From Methylococcaceae bacterium (GTDB taxonomy: Bacteria; Pseudomonadota; Gammaproteobacteria; Methylococcales; Methylomonadaceae), in contig JAKIVF010000135.1 of NCBI GenBank assembly GCA_021647145.1, positions 1-8,713 of the forward strand: DNA of 8,713 nucleotides, given 5' to 3'. The notes beneath the pieces are model-generated. The model had not been told where the DNA came from, did no database searches, and worked only from the letters and a program-made list of their open reading frames with translations. The stretch's first letter is position 1. Each line of letters begins with the position of its first letter. Made by a program: the position numbers and the translations under genes. Positions 1 through 6,842 of this stretch are shown here, in pieces.

Positions 1-1
1 T

Positions 2-901
2 AAAATGAGAGAATTTTTGTTGAATTTTTATTATTAATAAATAAGAATGTTTTGCATTATCTACAGCACAAAATCCCGTTGGCCCCCAAGATGTTTGTCC
101 AATAGCTACAGCACCCTGTTGCTTCAGCCATTGCAATACTTCCGTAACATCAGAACTAGTAAAAATATTTCCTTGTACTGAAGAAAAATGCTTACCTACT
201 GATTCTTGTATCTTTGTAATCACATCCCCAAACCTAGTGATATCTTGTTCAGCAACAGCAGGAAGCCCTTGCATCATCAATAAATAGCACAGCCTTGCCG
301 CTTCTTCAGCTGGAAAAGTTGGTAGTTCTTTAAACGCGTTTATTTCCTGATCACCATGAAAGCCCTGTCCTCTTTGATCAAAAACTAAAATAAAACGCCA
401 CTGCTCTGGTATATCCATATGTGAAATAACGGGAGGCGTTTCAGTAAACTCTCCCCTGCCCCCATCAACCACCAAACCACCCTGTTCAAATACACCTATA
501 CCAATTCCTGATCGCATGCCCCTGTCTGTTAGTTGAGCAATGTCCCGAACACTCAACCCTATCTCATAAAAAACATTTAAAGCAGACCCTATAGCCAATG
601 ACATTTGTGTACCAGAACCTAGCCCAACATGTTCTGGAATAGCGGTTTCAATTTCTATTTTTAATTGATCTGAAACGTTTAATTCTTTACATAAAGCTCG
701 AGTGCATTTTTCAGCTCTTTCTGCTGAATGTCCTGTAACCAATAATTTATCTGAACACACCATAGAAAGCCGTGTAGCTATCTCATCTAGTGCTACACCA
801 ATACTTCCAAAATGACGACCTAAGGAACCACTTAAATCAATAAACCCCATATGTAATCTTGCTGGGGCAACAACAGAAATTTTTCTATCTGGATCTTTCA
901 A
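2..901 (-). CDS. mptG: beta-ribofuranosylaminobenzene 5'-phosphate synthase (beta-RFAP synthase), 3' end outside window
   Basis: GHMP-kinase-fold enzyme that joins 4-aminobenzoate (4-hydroxybenzoate in some archaea) to PRPP with loss of CO2 and pyrophosphate, the first committed step to tetrahydromethanopterin. It should be cytosolic. My translation gives 300 uninterrupted residues. The N-terminal PARLHMGFIDL (residues 13-23) and GRHFGSIG (28-35) segments are typical of the family. The GHMP glycine loop is GLGSGTQ (93-99), followed by RSGIGIGVFEQGG (130-142), DQRGQGFHGD (175-184) and the C-terminal GQTSWGPTGF (268-277). The frame is still open at the left edge. Against a usual length near 320-340 residues, only a short tail is missing. 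The start is uncertain. The frame has a TAA stop at 914-916 and then only ATT codons before TTG at 901, which I use, and no Shine-Dalgarno is visible. An out-of-frame ATG at 924 opens an eight-codon leader. The gene lies 49 bp downstream of the nucleotidyltransferase-HAD gene. Family identification is strong; the start is not. Confidence 0.9.
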   Translation of the reverse strand, partial: MKDPDRKISVVAPARLHMGFIDLSGSLGRHFGSIGVALDEIATRLSMVCSDKLLVTGHSAERAEKCTRALCKELNVSDQLKIEIETAIPEHVGLGSGTQMSLAIGSALNVFYEIGLSVRDIAQLTDRGMRSGIGIGVFEQGGLVVDGGRGEFTETPPVISHMDIPEQWRFILVFDQRGQGFHGDQEINAFKELPTFPAEEAARLCYLLMMQGLPAVAEQDITRFGDVITKIQESVGKHFSSVQGNIFTSSDVTEVLQWLKQQGAVAIGQTSWGPTGFCAVDNAKHSYLLIIKIQQKFSHF

Positions 902-924
902 AATAAAGAAAATTTAGTATTCAT
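898..924 (-). other. eight-codon leader frame overlapping the TTG start of beta-RFAP synthase
   Basis: ATG at 924-922 begins the frame MNTKFSLF and stops at TGA 900-898. This TGA shares two bases with the proposed TTG start (901-899), a layout that can permit translational coupling. Equally, one extra T in the run of four Ts at 901-904 would join this leader in frame to the synthase and give it an ATG start. It may therefore reflect a sequencing error or a real indel rather than a functional leader peptide. Confidence 0.3.
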
Positions 925-950
925 AAATAATATCGAATTATACAGAATAA

Positions 951-2546
951 CTAATTAATCAGTTCTGCTAATTGATCTAGATCCATCATAAAACAATCGG
1001 CTAAATTAACAGTCGTTCTTTTTACAGGAAAAACAGAAGGAATATAAACGCAAGGGGCACTCGCATTTATTGCTGCTTGAATTCCAATAACAGAATCCTC
1101 TAACACCAAACATTGGTTGACGGGCTGTTTTAATTCTTTTGCTGCTTCTATAAAAATATCAGGCTCAGGTTTTCCTTTATTCACATGATCAATAGAGACC
1201 ACTGTAGAAAACAGGTTTGTAATATTAGCTAATTCTAAACATTTAAGTGCATTAGTTTTTCCACTATTTGTTGCTAAACAAAATTTAATCTGTTTTGTTT
1301 TAAGCTTGTTGATTAAATTAAAAAAACCTTTTTTTATCGGTATACCCTTTTGATTTACATATTCTCTCCAAAACTGTCCACTTAACTTTCTAAACCGTTT
1401 TAAATCAAAATCAACACCATAATGATTTATTAATTGGTTTTCAATATCTTGAAATTGTAAACCAGAAAGTGATGCACAAAATTCATCACTAAAACTGACT
1501 CCCATTTCGTCCGCTGCTTTCTGCCAGGCAATAAAATAAGTCTTTTCTGTATCAAGAACCAAACCATCCATATCAAAAATAACCGCTGAAAAGCTGGGAA
1601 GTTTCAAATGACTATTAGTGATGACTTTAATATACTCACCCTCAGCCTCCCGGCTAGAGCCTACGACAATACGCTTTACACCTTTGTTATCTTGCTCTAA
1701 TATTCCAGCCACCACCACCCACTCACCCACTTTTGCCTGTCCTGTATAAGTTGCCGTATAACTAACGATGGAGCTAATCTGCGGATGACGAATAGAAAAC
1801 TCTGCCGGATAATCAAATGCTAAAGTGTCATCTATTATCTGAACTTTCAACTGCACTTTTTCTATTTTTTTATACTTTTTTGTTGTGACTGATCGAAGTA
1901 CTTTTGAAACAAAGTTAAAGTCGATTTTTCGTTGATTAATAATGGCTTTATTAAACTTACGTTTTTCATGCCATGTATATTCTTTATAACTTAATTCACA
2001 AGAGCGTCGATCAAATGATTCCAGCCATTGTCTCTCATTTAAATCAAAACAATCTCCATTTAGAATTAATTTCTTTGTGATATCTCTGGCATGGTTAAAC
2101 GTCTTTCTTGAGTAGAACACCAGATCAATATCAGAACTTGATTTTTGAGCTCCAATCAGAATTGAACCCGTAACACCAAGCTGTTCCAGATCAAGCCCAT
2201 TTTCATTAAACAATGAACAAATTTTTACTACATCAGATTCAACAACATCATTAATTACTAAGTTTGCCAATATTTTTTTTAACCTTTTTCTAGGTTTGTG
2301 ATGTTTATCTACTTTATCTAACGCTACAGCATGACAATGAGCCTGTTTAATCTTAGAGTAATAATAATATTCAGGATAATTTTTTCTAAGAAGAAGATTT
2401 GCTTGTGCTGTATTAAGTTTTTCCCAGTTTTCATTGTTACGAAAATACCTAAGAAAACAAAGGACTTTTCCATTTTCTTCCCCACTTTCCACAACTGCAA
2501 AGACTAATCCTTCAGAAGTTTCTATAAAATCTTTTGCTAAATACAT
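951..2546 (-). CDS. nucleotidyltransferase-like / HAD-superfamily phosphatase fusion protein
   Basis: A 531-residue two-part protein. Residues about 1-315 form a nucleotidyltransferase-like module. GSILIGAQ (127-134) leads to paired carboxylates D139 and D141 (SSSDIDL), and a likely third carboxylate is D209 (KIDFNF), the Pol-beta superfamily arrangement. Residues about 230-315 are beta-rich and may be a small separate fold. From memory this half resembles an archaeal predicted-nucleotidyltransferase family (COG1665). Residues about 318-531 are a HAD hydrolase with all four motifs: D325/D327 (FDMDG), T426 (ATNS), K458 (KGKPEP) and E483/D484 (LEDS). The helical insert between motifs I and II suggests a C1-capped, beta-phosphoglucomutase-like subclass. 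Both active sites look intact. The start lies 14 bp after the REC-GGDEF stop, with no clear Shine-Dalgarno. Being next to beta-RFAP synthase suggests a role in H4MPT or related cofactor synthesis, for example a missing phosphatase, but this is inference. Domain calls are confident; the substrate is unknown. Confidence 0.8.
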   Translation of the reverse strand: MYLAKDFIETSEGLVFAVVESGEENGKVLCFLRYFRNNENWEKLNTAQANLLLRKNYPEYYYYSKIKQAHCHAVALDKVDKHHKPRKRLKKILANLVINDVVESDVVKICSLFNENGLDLEQLGVTGSILIGAQKSSSDIDLVFYSRKTFNHARDITKKLILNGDCFDLNERQWLESFDRRSCELSYKEYTWHEKRKFNKAIINQRKIDFNFVSKVLRSVTTKKYKKIEKVQLKVQIIDDTLAFDYPAEFSIRHPQISSIVSYTATYTGQAKVGEWVVVAGILEQDNKGVKRIVVGSSREAEGEYIKVITNSHLKLPSFSAVIFDMDGLVLDTEKTYFIAWQKAADEMGVSFSDEFCASLSGLQFQDIENQLINHYGVDFDLKRFRKLSGQFWREYVNQKGIPIKKGFFNLINKLKTKQIKFCLATNSGKTNALKCLELANITNLFSTVVSIDHVNKGKPEPDIFIEAAKELKQPVNQCLVLEDSVIGIQAAINASAPCVYIPSVFPVKRTTVNLADCFMMDLDQLAELIN

Positions 2547-2560
2547 CTTGTGATTTATGG

Positions 2561-3490
2561 TTAAAAACTCTCCACACGATTTCGTCCATTTTTTTTTGCT
2601 CTATAGAGTGCATCATCCGCTGCTTTAATTAGTTCTTCCTTTGTTTCAAATTGACCTGTATAAACAGCTAAACCTAAACTTAAGGTCACATAAGGGCCTA
2701 TTTTCGATTTATTGTGTTCTATAGCCAAGTCTAAAACTACCTGTCTCAGCTTTTCTGCAACATGAGCACCTCCAATTCTATTGGTATCGGGAAGAATAAC
2801 TGCAAATTCTTCCCCTCCGTACCGACAAGCCTTATCCGTAGGTCGGTCAGGAATAGACCCAATAGCTTTTGCTATTGTCGTTAAACATTCATCACCTTGT
2901 TGATGACCATAATGGTCATTATAAGGTTTAAAAAAATCAATATCGCACATAATAAAAGCTAAAGAGTTCTTGTTTCTTTGTGCTAAAAGAAATTGTCTTT
3001 TTAAAGTTTCATCAAAGTTTCGTCGATTAGGCAGATCAGTTAACTGATCAAAGGATGCTAATAACTTTAATTCTTTATTAGCGACTACCAACTCTTCTTG
3101 CGTTTTATGTAACTTCTGACGCATCATATAAATACGTTCCATTGAAGTGATCGTTAGTTGAAGTCTTAATGGGTTGATAGGTTTTTGTAAATAAGCATCT
3201 CCACCCGATAAAATACCTTTAGCAAAAGAATCATCATCTATTTTGCTAGAAATAAAAATGATCGGAAACCAATCTATCTTTTCCATAGCTCTTATTGCAT
3301 AAGTTGTTTCAAACCCATTTAGGCCTGGCAATTCTACATCCATTAATACAAGATCGATATTGTTATCTTCAACTACCTTTAGTGCCAGTTCCCCTGTCTC
3401 CGCATGAAAAACTTCATGCCCAAGAGTTTTAGCACACTCAGCGACTAATGCCCTAATAGTTTTACTATCATCAACAATTAATACTTTCAT
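2561..3490 (-). CDS. response regulator with REC and GGDEF domains, predicted diguanylate cyclase
   Basis: A 309-residue soluble protein of the PleD/WspR-like class. The receiver domain spans about 1-120: acidic pair D7/D8, phospho-acceptor D51 (LMDVELPG), S81 and K103 (LQKPINP). A probable signalling helix at about 122-145 links it to a GGDEF domain (about 146-309). The active-site signature is GGEEF (225-229), a functional variant of GGDEF. An allosteric inhibitory site RPTD (216-219) lies the expected five residues upstream, so c-di-GMP feedback inhibition is likely. Metal-binding CDIDFFK (182-188) and the closing ADDALYRAKKNGRNRV (291-306) are also present. Phosphorylation at D51 by an unidentified histidine kinase should promote cyclase dimerisation. 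It is the first gene of the leftward operon with the HAD fusion and beta-RFAP synthase. The start is secure because the REC domain begins at once with MKVLIVDDS, but no Shine-Dalgarno is visible. No kinase gene is in the window. Confidence 0.93.
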   Translation of the reverse strand: MKVLIVDDSKTIRALVAECAKTLGHEVFHAETGELALKVVEDNNIDLVLMDVELPGLNGFETTYAIRAMEKIDWFPIIFISSKIDDDSFAKGILSGGDAYLQKPINPLRLQLTITSMERIYMMRQKLHKTQEELVVANKELKLLASFDQLTDLPNRRNFDETLKRQFLLAQRNKNSLAFIMCDIDFFKPYNDHYGHQQGDECLTTIAKAIGSIPDRPTDKACRYGGEEFAVILPDTNRIGGAHVAEKLRQVVLDLAIEHNKSKIGPYVTLSLGLAVYTGQFETKEELIKAADDALYRAKKNGRNRVESF

Positions 3491-3531
3491 TAAAAAAACA
3501 AATAAGCTTTAAAATATTTAATAGTTTAGCT

Positions 3532-3548
3532 TAGTTTGATACAAACTA
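3532..3548. promoter_or_regulatory. perfect 7-bp palindrome upstream of the REC-GGDEF gene
   Basis: TAGTTTG-ATA-CAAACTA, with exact 7-bp arms around a 3-bp centre, 42-58 bp upstream of the response-regulator ATG. It could be a dimeric regulator's operator. On the minus strand it contains TTGTAT, a weak -35-like hexamer, but no well-spaced -10 follows. Function is inferred only from symmetry and position. Confidence 0.35.
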
Positions 3549-3558
3549 TCTATTCTTA

Positions 3559-3580
3559 CTAAATATTTGTTGATATTTAG
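3559..3580. promoter_or_regulatory. perfect 8-bp inverted repeat in the divergent intergenic region
   Basis: CTAAATAT-TTGTTG-ATATTTAG, with exact 8-bp arms and a 6-base loop, 69-90 bp upstream of the response-regulator start and 10 bp from the previous palindrome. It is AT-rich, so chance is possible. No T tract suggests a terminator, and no converging gene needs one here, so an operator or protein-binding site is the more likely reading. Confidence 0.3.
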
Positions 3581-3707
3581 CGCCTAATTTCATATGCTCA
3601 AGCATGTAAGTCTGATTATCCTACACAATTATGTTGAGTGCGGATTTATAGTGCAAGATATTGGTTTTTCAGTGCTTTGGTAGATTGTTGCTCCTACATA
3701 ATCAACA

Positions 3708-3736
3708 TTCACAACTCCATGTAGCTTAAATAATAT
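3708..3736 (+). promoter_or_regulatory. candidate sigma70 promoter for pntAB
   Basis: TTCACA (3708-3713, five of six matches to TTGACA) and TAATAT (3731-3736, four of six matches to TATAAT) are separated by 17 bp. Transcription would begin near 3743, giving a leader of about 120 bases before pntA. It is the best-spaced pair I could find on the plus strand upstream of pntA. In such AT-rich DNA the match is only suggestive. Confidence 0.35.
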
Positions 3737-3853
3737 TAGCCTCAGAGACCATCGGTTTGGCAGGCATTTTTTAAGGGCAATGGAACCAATAGTTTGTTCT
3801 AGAAACCTTGCTCCAACAGGTTTTTCCAGGATCATATTAAATCAATAACAATA

Positions 3854-3860
3854 AAGAGGA
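3854..3860 (+). promoter_or_regulatory. ribosome binding site of pntA
   Basis: AAGAGGA lies 4 bases before the pntA ATG, with the GAGG core 5 bases away. It fixes the start at 3865 and is clearly stronger than anything before the minus-strand genes of the window. Confidence 0.7.
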
Positions 3861-3864
3861 CTCT

Positions 3865-5436
3865 ATGAAACTAGGTATACCAAAAGAAATTCATCCAGGT
3901 GAAAAACGTGTTGCAACCACGCCAGATGTTGCTGAAAAAATAATAAAGCTCGGTTTCGAAATCAATATTGAAAGTGGTGCCGGACTACAATCAAATTTTT
4001 CGGACGAAGCCTATAAAGAAGCTGGCTGTACGATAAGAAAAAATGCAAAAACCTTGTGGAAAAATGCGGATATTATAATGAAAGTCCGCCCTCCAGAATC
4101 ACATCCAGAATTAGCCATTGATGAAACTGAATTTTTATCAAAAGGTAAACATTTAATCAGTTTTATCTGGCCCGCTCAGAATGATGCTTTAATGAAAAAA
4201 CTAGCGGCTAAGGAAGTGACTGTTTTAGCAATGGATAGTGTTCCTCGGATTTCCAGATCACAAAAGCTGGATGCCTTGAGTTCTATGGCTAATATTGCTG
4301 GCTACCGAGCAGTTGTTGAAGCAGCTCAGCATTTTGGTCGTTTTTTTACCGGTCAAATTACTGCTGCGGGTAAAGTTCCACCTGCAAAAATATTAGTTAT
4401 TGGGGCAGGAGTCGCAGGACTAGCCGCTATTGGCGCAGCTAAAAGTATGGGGGCTATTGTCCGTGCTTTTGACACTCGGCCTGAAGTTAAAGAACAAATC
4501 GAAAGTATGGATGCTGAATTCTTGATGCTGGACTTTAAAGAAGATGGATCGGGAGAAGGTGGTTACGCGAAAACCATGTCTAAAGAATTTATTGAAGCAG
4601 AAATGGCTTTATTTGCCAGACAAGCCATGGAAGTCGATATTATTATCACAACAGCATTAATTCCAGGAAAGCCAGCACCTAAATTAATTACTGAAAGAAT
4701 GCTTGAAACCATGAAACCCGGCAGTGTAATTGTTGATTTGGCAGCCGAGCAAGGAGGGAACTGCGCACTCACAGAAAAAAATAAAGTGGTCGTTAAACTC
4801 GATGTTACTCTTATAGGGTATACCGACTTACCTAGTAGACTAGCTGCCCAATCCAGCCAACTTTATGCAACCAACTTAAGACACCTTCTTACAGAATTAT
4901 GCCCTAAAAAGGATGGGGGAATTGATGTTAATATGAATGACGAGGTCATTCGAGGCACCACTGTGATTAAAGCAGGAAAAATAACCTGGCCACCCCCTGC
5001 CCCGACTTTATCCGCTTCACCTAAGTCCTCCCTAAAAACAGAAATATCTACTACAGAAAAGAATGAAATAAAAGAAAAAGAATCAATCCTTCCTGAAGCC
5101 ATCAAACAGTTGTTACCTTTGTTGATTATAGGTGGTTCTTTATTTTCTTTAGGTTCAGTTGCGCCTGCATCCTTCATGTCTCACTTTACTGTCTTTGTTC
5201 TTGCTTGTTTTATCGGTTATCAAGTCATCTGGAATGTTTCAGCTTCATTACACACGCCTTTAATGAGTGTAACTAATGCTATTAGCGGAATCATCATCAT
5301 TGGTGCAGTCATACAAATTTCTGCTCCCGGTTTTTTTATTACCTTGCTGTCGGGGTTAGCCATTTTAATTGCATCAATCAATATTGCAGGTGGTTTTTTA
5401 GTCACTCGCCGTATGCTTGAAATGTTCAGAAAATAG
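3865..5436 (+). CDS. pntA: proton-translocating NAD(P)+ transhydrogenase, alpha subunit
   Basis: Alpha subunit of the inner-membrane enzyme that moves hydride between NADH and NADP+ while protons re-enter the cell, usually to make NADPH. At 523 residues it is close to E. coli PntA (510) and of the same undivided type, with domain I and membrane helices on one chain. Domain I (about 1-380) opens with MKLGIPKEIHPGEKRVA and has the loop residues R128, Q133 and D136, spaced as the catalytic RQD loop of the family. The NAD-binding glycine motif is GAGVAGL (180-186), followed by AFDTRPEV (201-208) and AAQSSQLYATNL (327-338). A polar linker with Ser, Thr and Lys/Glu stretches (about 381-405) leads to a hydrophobic C-terminal part (about 413-515) that I read as four membrane helices, ending in a basic tail (TRRMLEMFRK). 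pntB follows 9 bp downstream. The chain is intact and nothing essential is missing. Confidence 0.97.
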   Translation: MKLGIPKEIHPGEKRVATTPDVAEKIIKLGFEINIESGAGLQSNFSDEAYKEAGCTIRKNAKTLWKNADIIMKVRPPESHPELAIDETEFLSKGKHLISFIWPAQNDALMKKLAAKEVTVLAMDSVPRISRSQKLDALSSMANIAGYRAVVEAAQHFGRFFTGQITAAGKVPPAKILVIGAGVAGLAAIGAAKSMGAIVRAFDTRPEVKEQIESMDAEFLMLDFKEDGSGEGGYAKTMSKEFIEAEMALFARQAMEVDIIITTALIPGKPAPKLITERMLETMKPGSVIVDLAAEQGGNCALTEKNKVVVKLDVTLIGYTDLPSRLAAQSSQLYATNLRHLLTELCPKKDGGIDVNMNDEVIRGTTVIKAGKITWPPPAPTLSASPKSSLKTEISTTEKNEIKEKESILPEAIKQLLPLLIIGGSLFSLGSVAPASFMSHFTVFVLACFIGYQVIWNVSASLHTPLMSVTNAISGIIIIGAVIQISAPGFFITLLSGLAILIASINIAGGFLVTRRMLEMFRK

Positions 5437-5439
5437 GAG
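5435..5439 (+). promoter_or_regulatory. ribosome binding site of pntB overlapping the pntA stop
   Basis: AGGAG begins inside the pntA TAG stop codon and lies 6 bases before the pntB ATG. This arrangement favours coupled translation and equal subunit supply, and it sets the pntB start at 5446. Confidence 0.75.
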
Positions 5440-5445
5440 AAAAAC

Positions 5446-6837
5446 ATGATATCACAAGGTTTAGTTACAATGTCTTATGTTGCTGCTTCTATTCTTTTTA
5501 TTTTAAGTTTAAGCGGATTAAGTAGTCAAGAAACAGCTCGCCAAGGTAATTATTATGGAATGGCTGGTATGGCTATTGCCATTATAGCGACTTTATTGAG
5601 CGACGCGGTCAATTCTTATGTGATTTTGATTCTTGCCTTAACCATAGGTGGGTTTATCGGCACAAAAGCTGCGTTAAAAGTTGAAATGACTCAAATGCCT
5701 GAGCTAGTCGCTTTAATGCACAGTTTAGTCAGCATGGCCGCTGTATTAGTCGGATATGCCAATTTTTTTGATAACTCTAATGAATTAGTAGGAATTGAAA
5801 AAACAATCCATGAGGTCGAAATTTATATTGGTATTTTCATTGGTGCGGTCACTTTTTCAGGGTCTATTATTGCCTTTGGCAAACTCTGTGGAAAAATTGA
5901 TGGAAAACCCCTTTTACTTCCCGCGCGACATTTCCTTAATCTGGCATTATTAATCGCAACATTCTGGCTAGGTAGTGCTTTTTTGTCAGGTGTAGAAACT
6001 GGAGGGGGTACTTTTGCTTTAATTTTAATGACTCTGATTGCTTTAGCTTTTGGTGTTCATATGGTTATGGCTATTGGTGGAGCCGATATGCCTGTTGTCG
6101 TTTCTATGCTAAATAGCTATTCAGGCTGGGCTGCGGCTGCCACTGGGTTTATGCTTAGCAATGATTTATTAATCGTCACTGGTGCTTTAGTTGGAAGTAG
6201 TGGTGCTATTTTAAGTTATATCATGTGTCGCGCCATGAATCGTCATTTTCTTAGCGTTATTGCAGGAGGGTTTGGCTCATCAAGCGGCGAAGCGGCATCG
6301 ATTGAGGGTGATATAACAGAAATAGGAATTGAAGAAACAGCCTTGTTATTAGGCGATGCAAAAAATATCATGATTATTCCTGGATACGGTATGGCAGTTG
6401 CGCAAGCTCAACACACCGTTAATGAAATAAGCAAACTATTACGAGCAAAAGGTAAAATAGTACGGTTTGGTATACATCCAGTTGCTGGACGAATGCCGGG
6501 ACATATGAATGTTTTATTGGCAGAAGCTAAAGTCCCTTATGATATTGTCTATGAAATGGACGAAATAAATGAAGACTTTCCTAATGTTGATGTTGCCATT
6601 GTTATTGGTGCGAATGATATTGTCAATCCCTCTGCACTTGATGACCCAAATAGCCCTATTGCTGGCATGCCAGTATTGGAATGCTGGAAAAGCGCATCCA
6701 CTATTGTATTAAAACGTAGTATGGCAGCAGGATACGCCGGTGTTGGTAATCCGTTATTTATACACGAAAACACACGAATGTTGTTTGGTGATGCAAATGA
6801 TAGTATGCAAGCGGTATTAAAAGCTTTGGGCAAATAA
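5446..6837 (+). CDS. pntB: proton-translocating NAD(P)+ transhydrogenase, beta subunit
   Basis: Beta subunit carrying the rest of the proton channel and the NADP(H)-binding domain III. At 463 residues it matches E. coli PntB (462). Residues about 5-275 are strongly hydrophobic and hold about nine membrane segments. Channel residues line up with those known in E. coli: H92 (LMHSLVSM, E. coli His91), D214 (GGADMPVVV, Asp213) and N223 (MLNSYSGWAAAA, Asn222). Domain III (about 290-463) carries the NADP glycine motif GYGMAVAQAQ (313-322), GIHPVAGRMPGHMNVLLAEA (342-361), GANDIVNP (388-395) and KRSMAAGYAGVGNPLF (423-438). All are conserved family signatures, so the enzyme should be functional. It is the last gene of the pntAB operon. 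Its stop is 5 bp from the stop of the converging Crp/Fnr gene, and no terminator hairpin fits between them, so pntAB transcripts may run into the regulator as antisense RNA. Confidence 0.97.
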   Translation: MISQGLVTMSYVAASILFILSLSGLSSQETARQGNYYGMAGMAIAIIATLLSDAVNSYVILILALTIGGFIGTKAALKVEMTQMPELVALMHSLVSMAAVLVGYANFFDNSNELVGIEKTIHEVEIYIGIFIGAVTFSGSIIAFGKLCGKIDGKPLLLPARHFLNLALLIATFWLGSAFLSGVETGGGTFALILMTLIALAFGVHMVMAIGGADMPVVVSMLNSYSGWAAAATGFMLSNDLLIVTGALVGSSGAILSYIMCRAMNRHFLSVIAGGFGSSSGEAASIEGDITEIGIEETALLLGDAKNIMIIPGYGMAVAQAQHTVNEISKLLRAKGKIVRFGIHPVAGRMPGHMNVLLAEAKVPYDIVYEMDEINEDFPNVDVAIVIGANDIVNPSALDDPNSPIAGMPVLECWKSASTIVLKRSMAAGYAGVGNPLFIHENTRMLFGDANDSMQAVLKALGK

Positions 6838-6842
6838 GCAAC

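Larger units (their letters stand above)
3581..3864. other. non-coding part of the rightward leader before pntA
   Basis: This 284-bp stretch holds the candidate pntAB promoter, a small hairpin at 3803-3823 (AAACCT / AGGTTT around a 9-base loop) and the pntA ribosome binding site. The motif TTGCTCCWACA occurs twice in direct orientation (3688-3698 and 3808-3818). A 68-codon minus-strand frame crosses it but has no recognisable protein features, so I treat the stretch as non-coding. Confidence 0.55.

Noticed and set aside
3688..3818. Two direct copies of TTGCTCCWACA suggesting a REP-type repeat
   Set aside because: Only 11 bp are shared, the flanking stems are not conserved between copies, and no third copy is visible. 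Too little to call a repeat family.
3629..3835. 68-codon minus-strand open frame between the two divergent operons
   Set aside because: No ribosome site, no recognisable motif, and it overlaps the pntA leader and candidate promoter. I treat it as chance.
4563..5447. Minus-strand frames lying opposite pntA
   Set aside because: They are antisense to a full-length, well-conserved gene and show no domain features of their own.
6549..6833. 94-codon minus-strand frame opposite the 3' end of pntB
   Set aside because: It is a shadow of conserved domain III codons, with no ribosome site or family resemblance.
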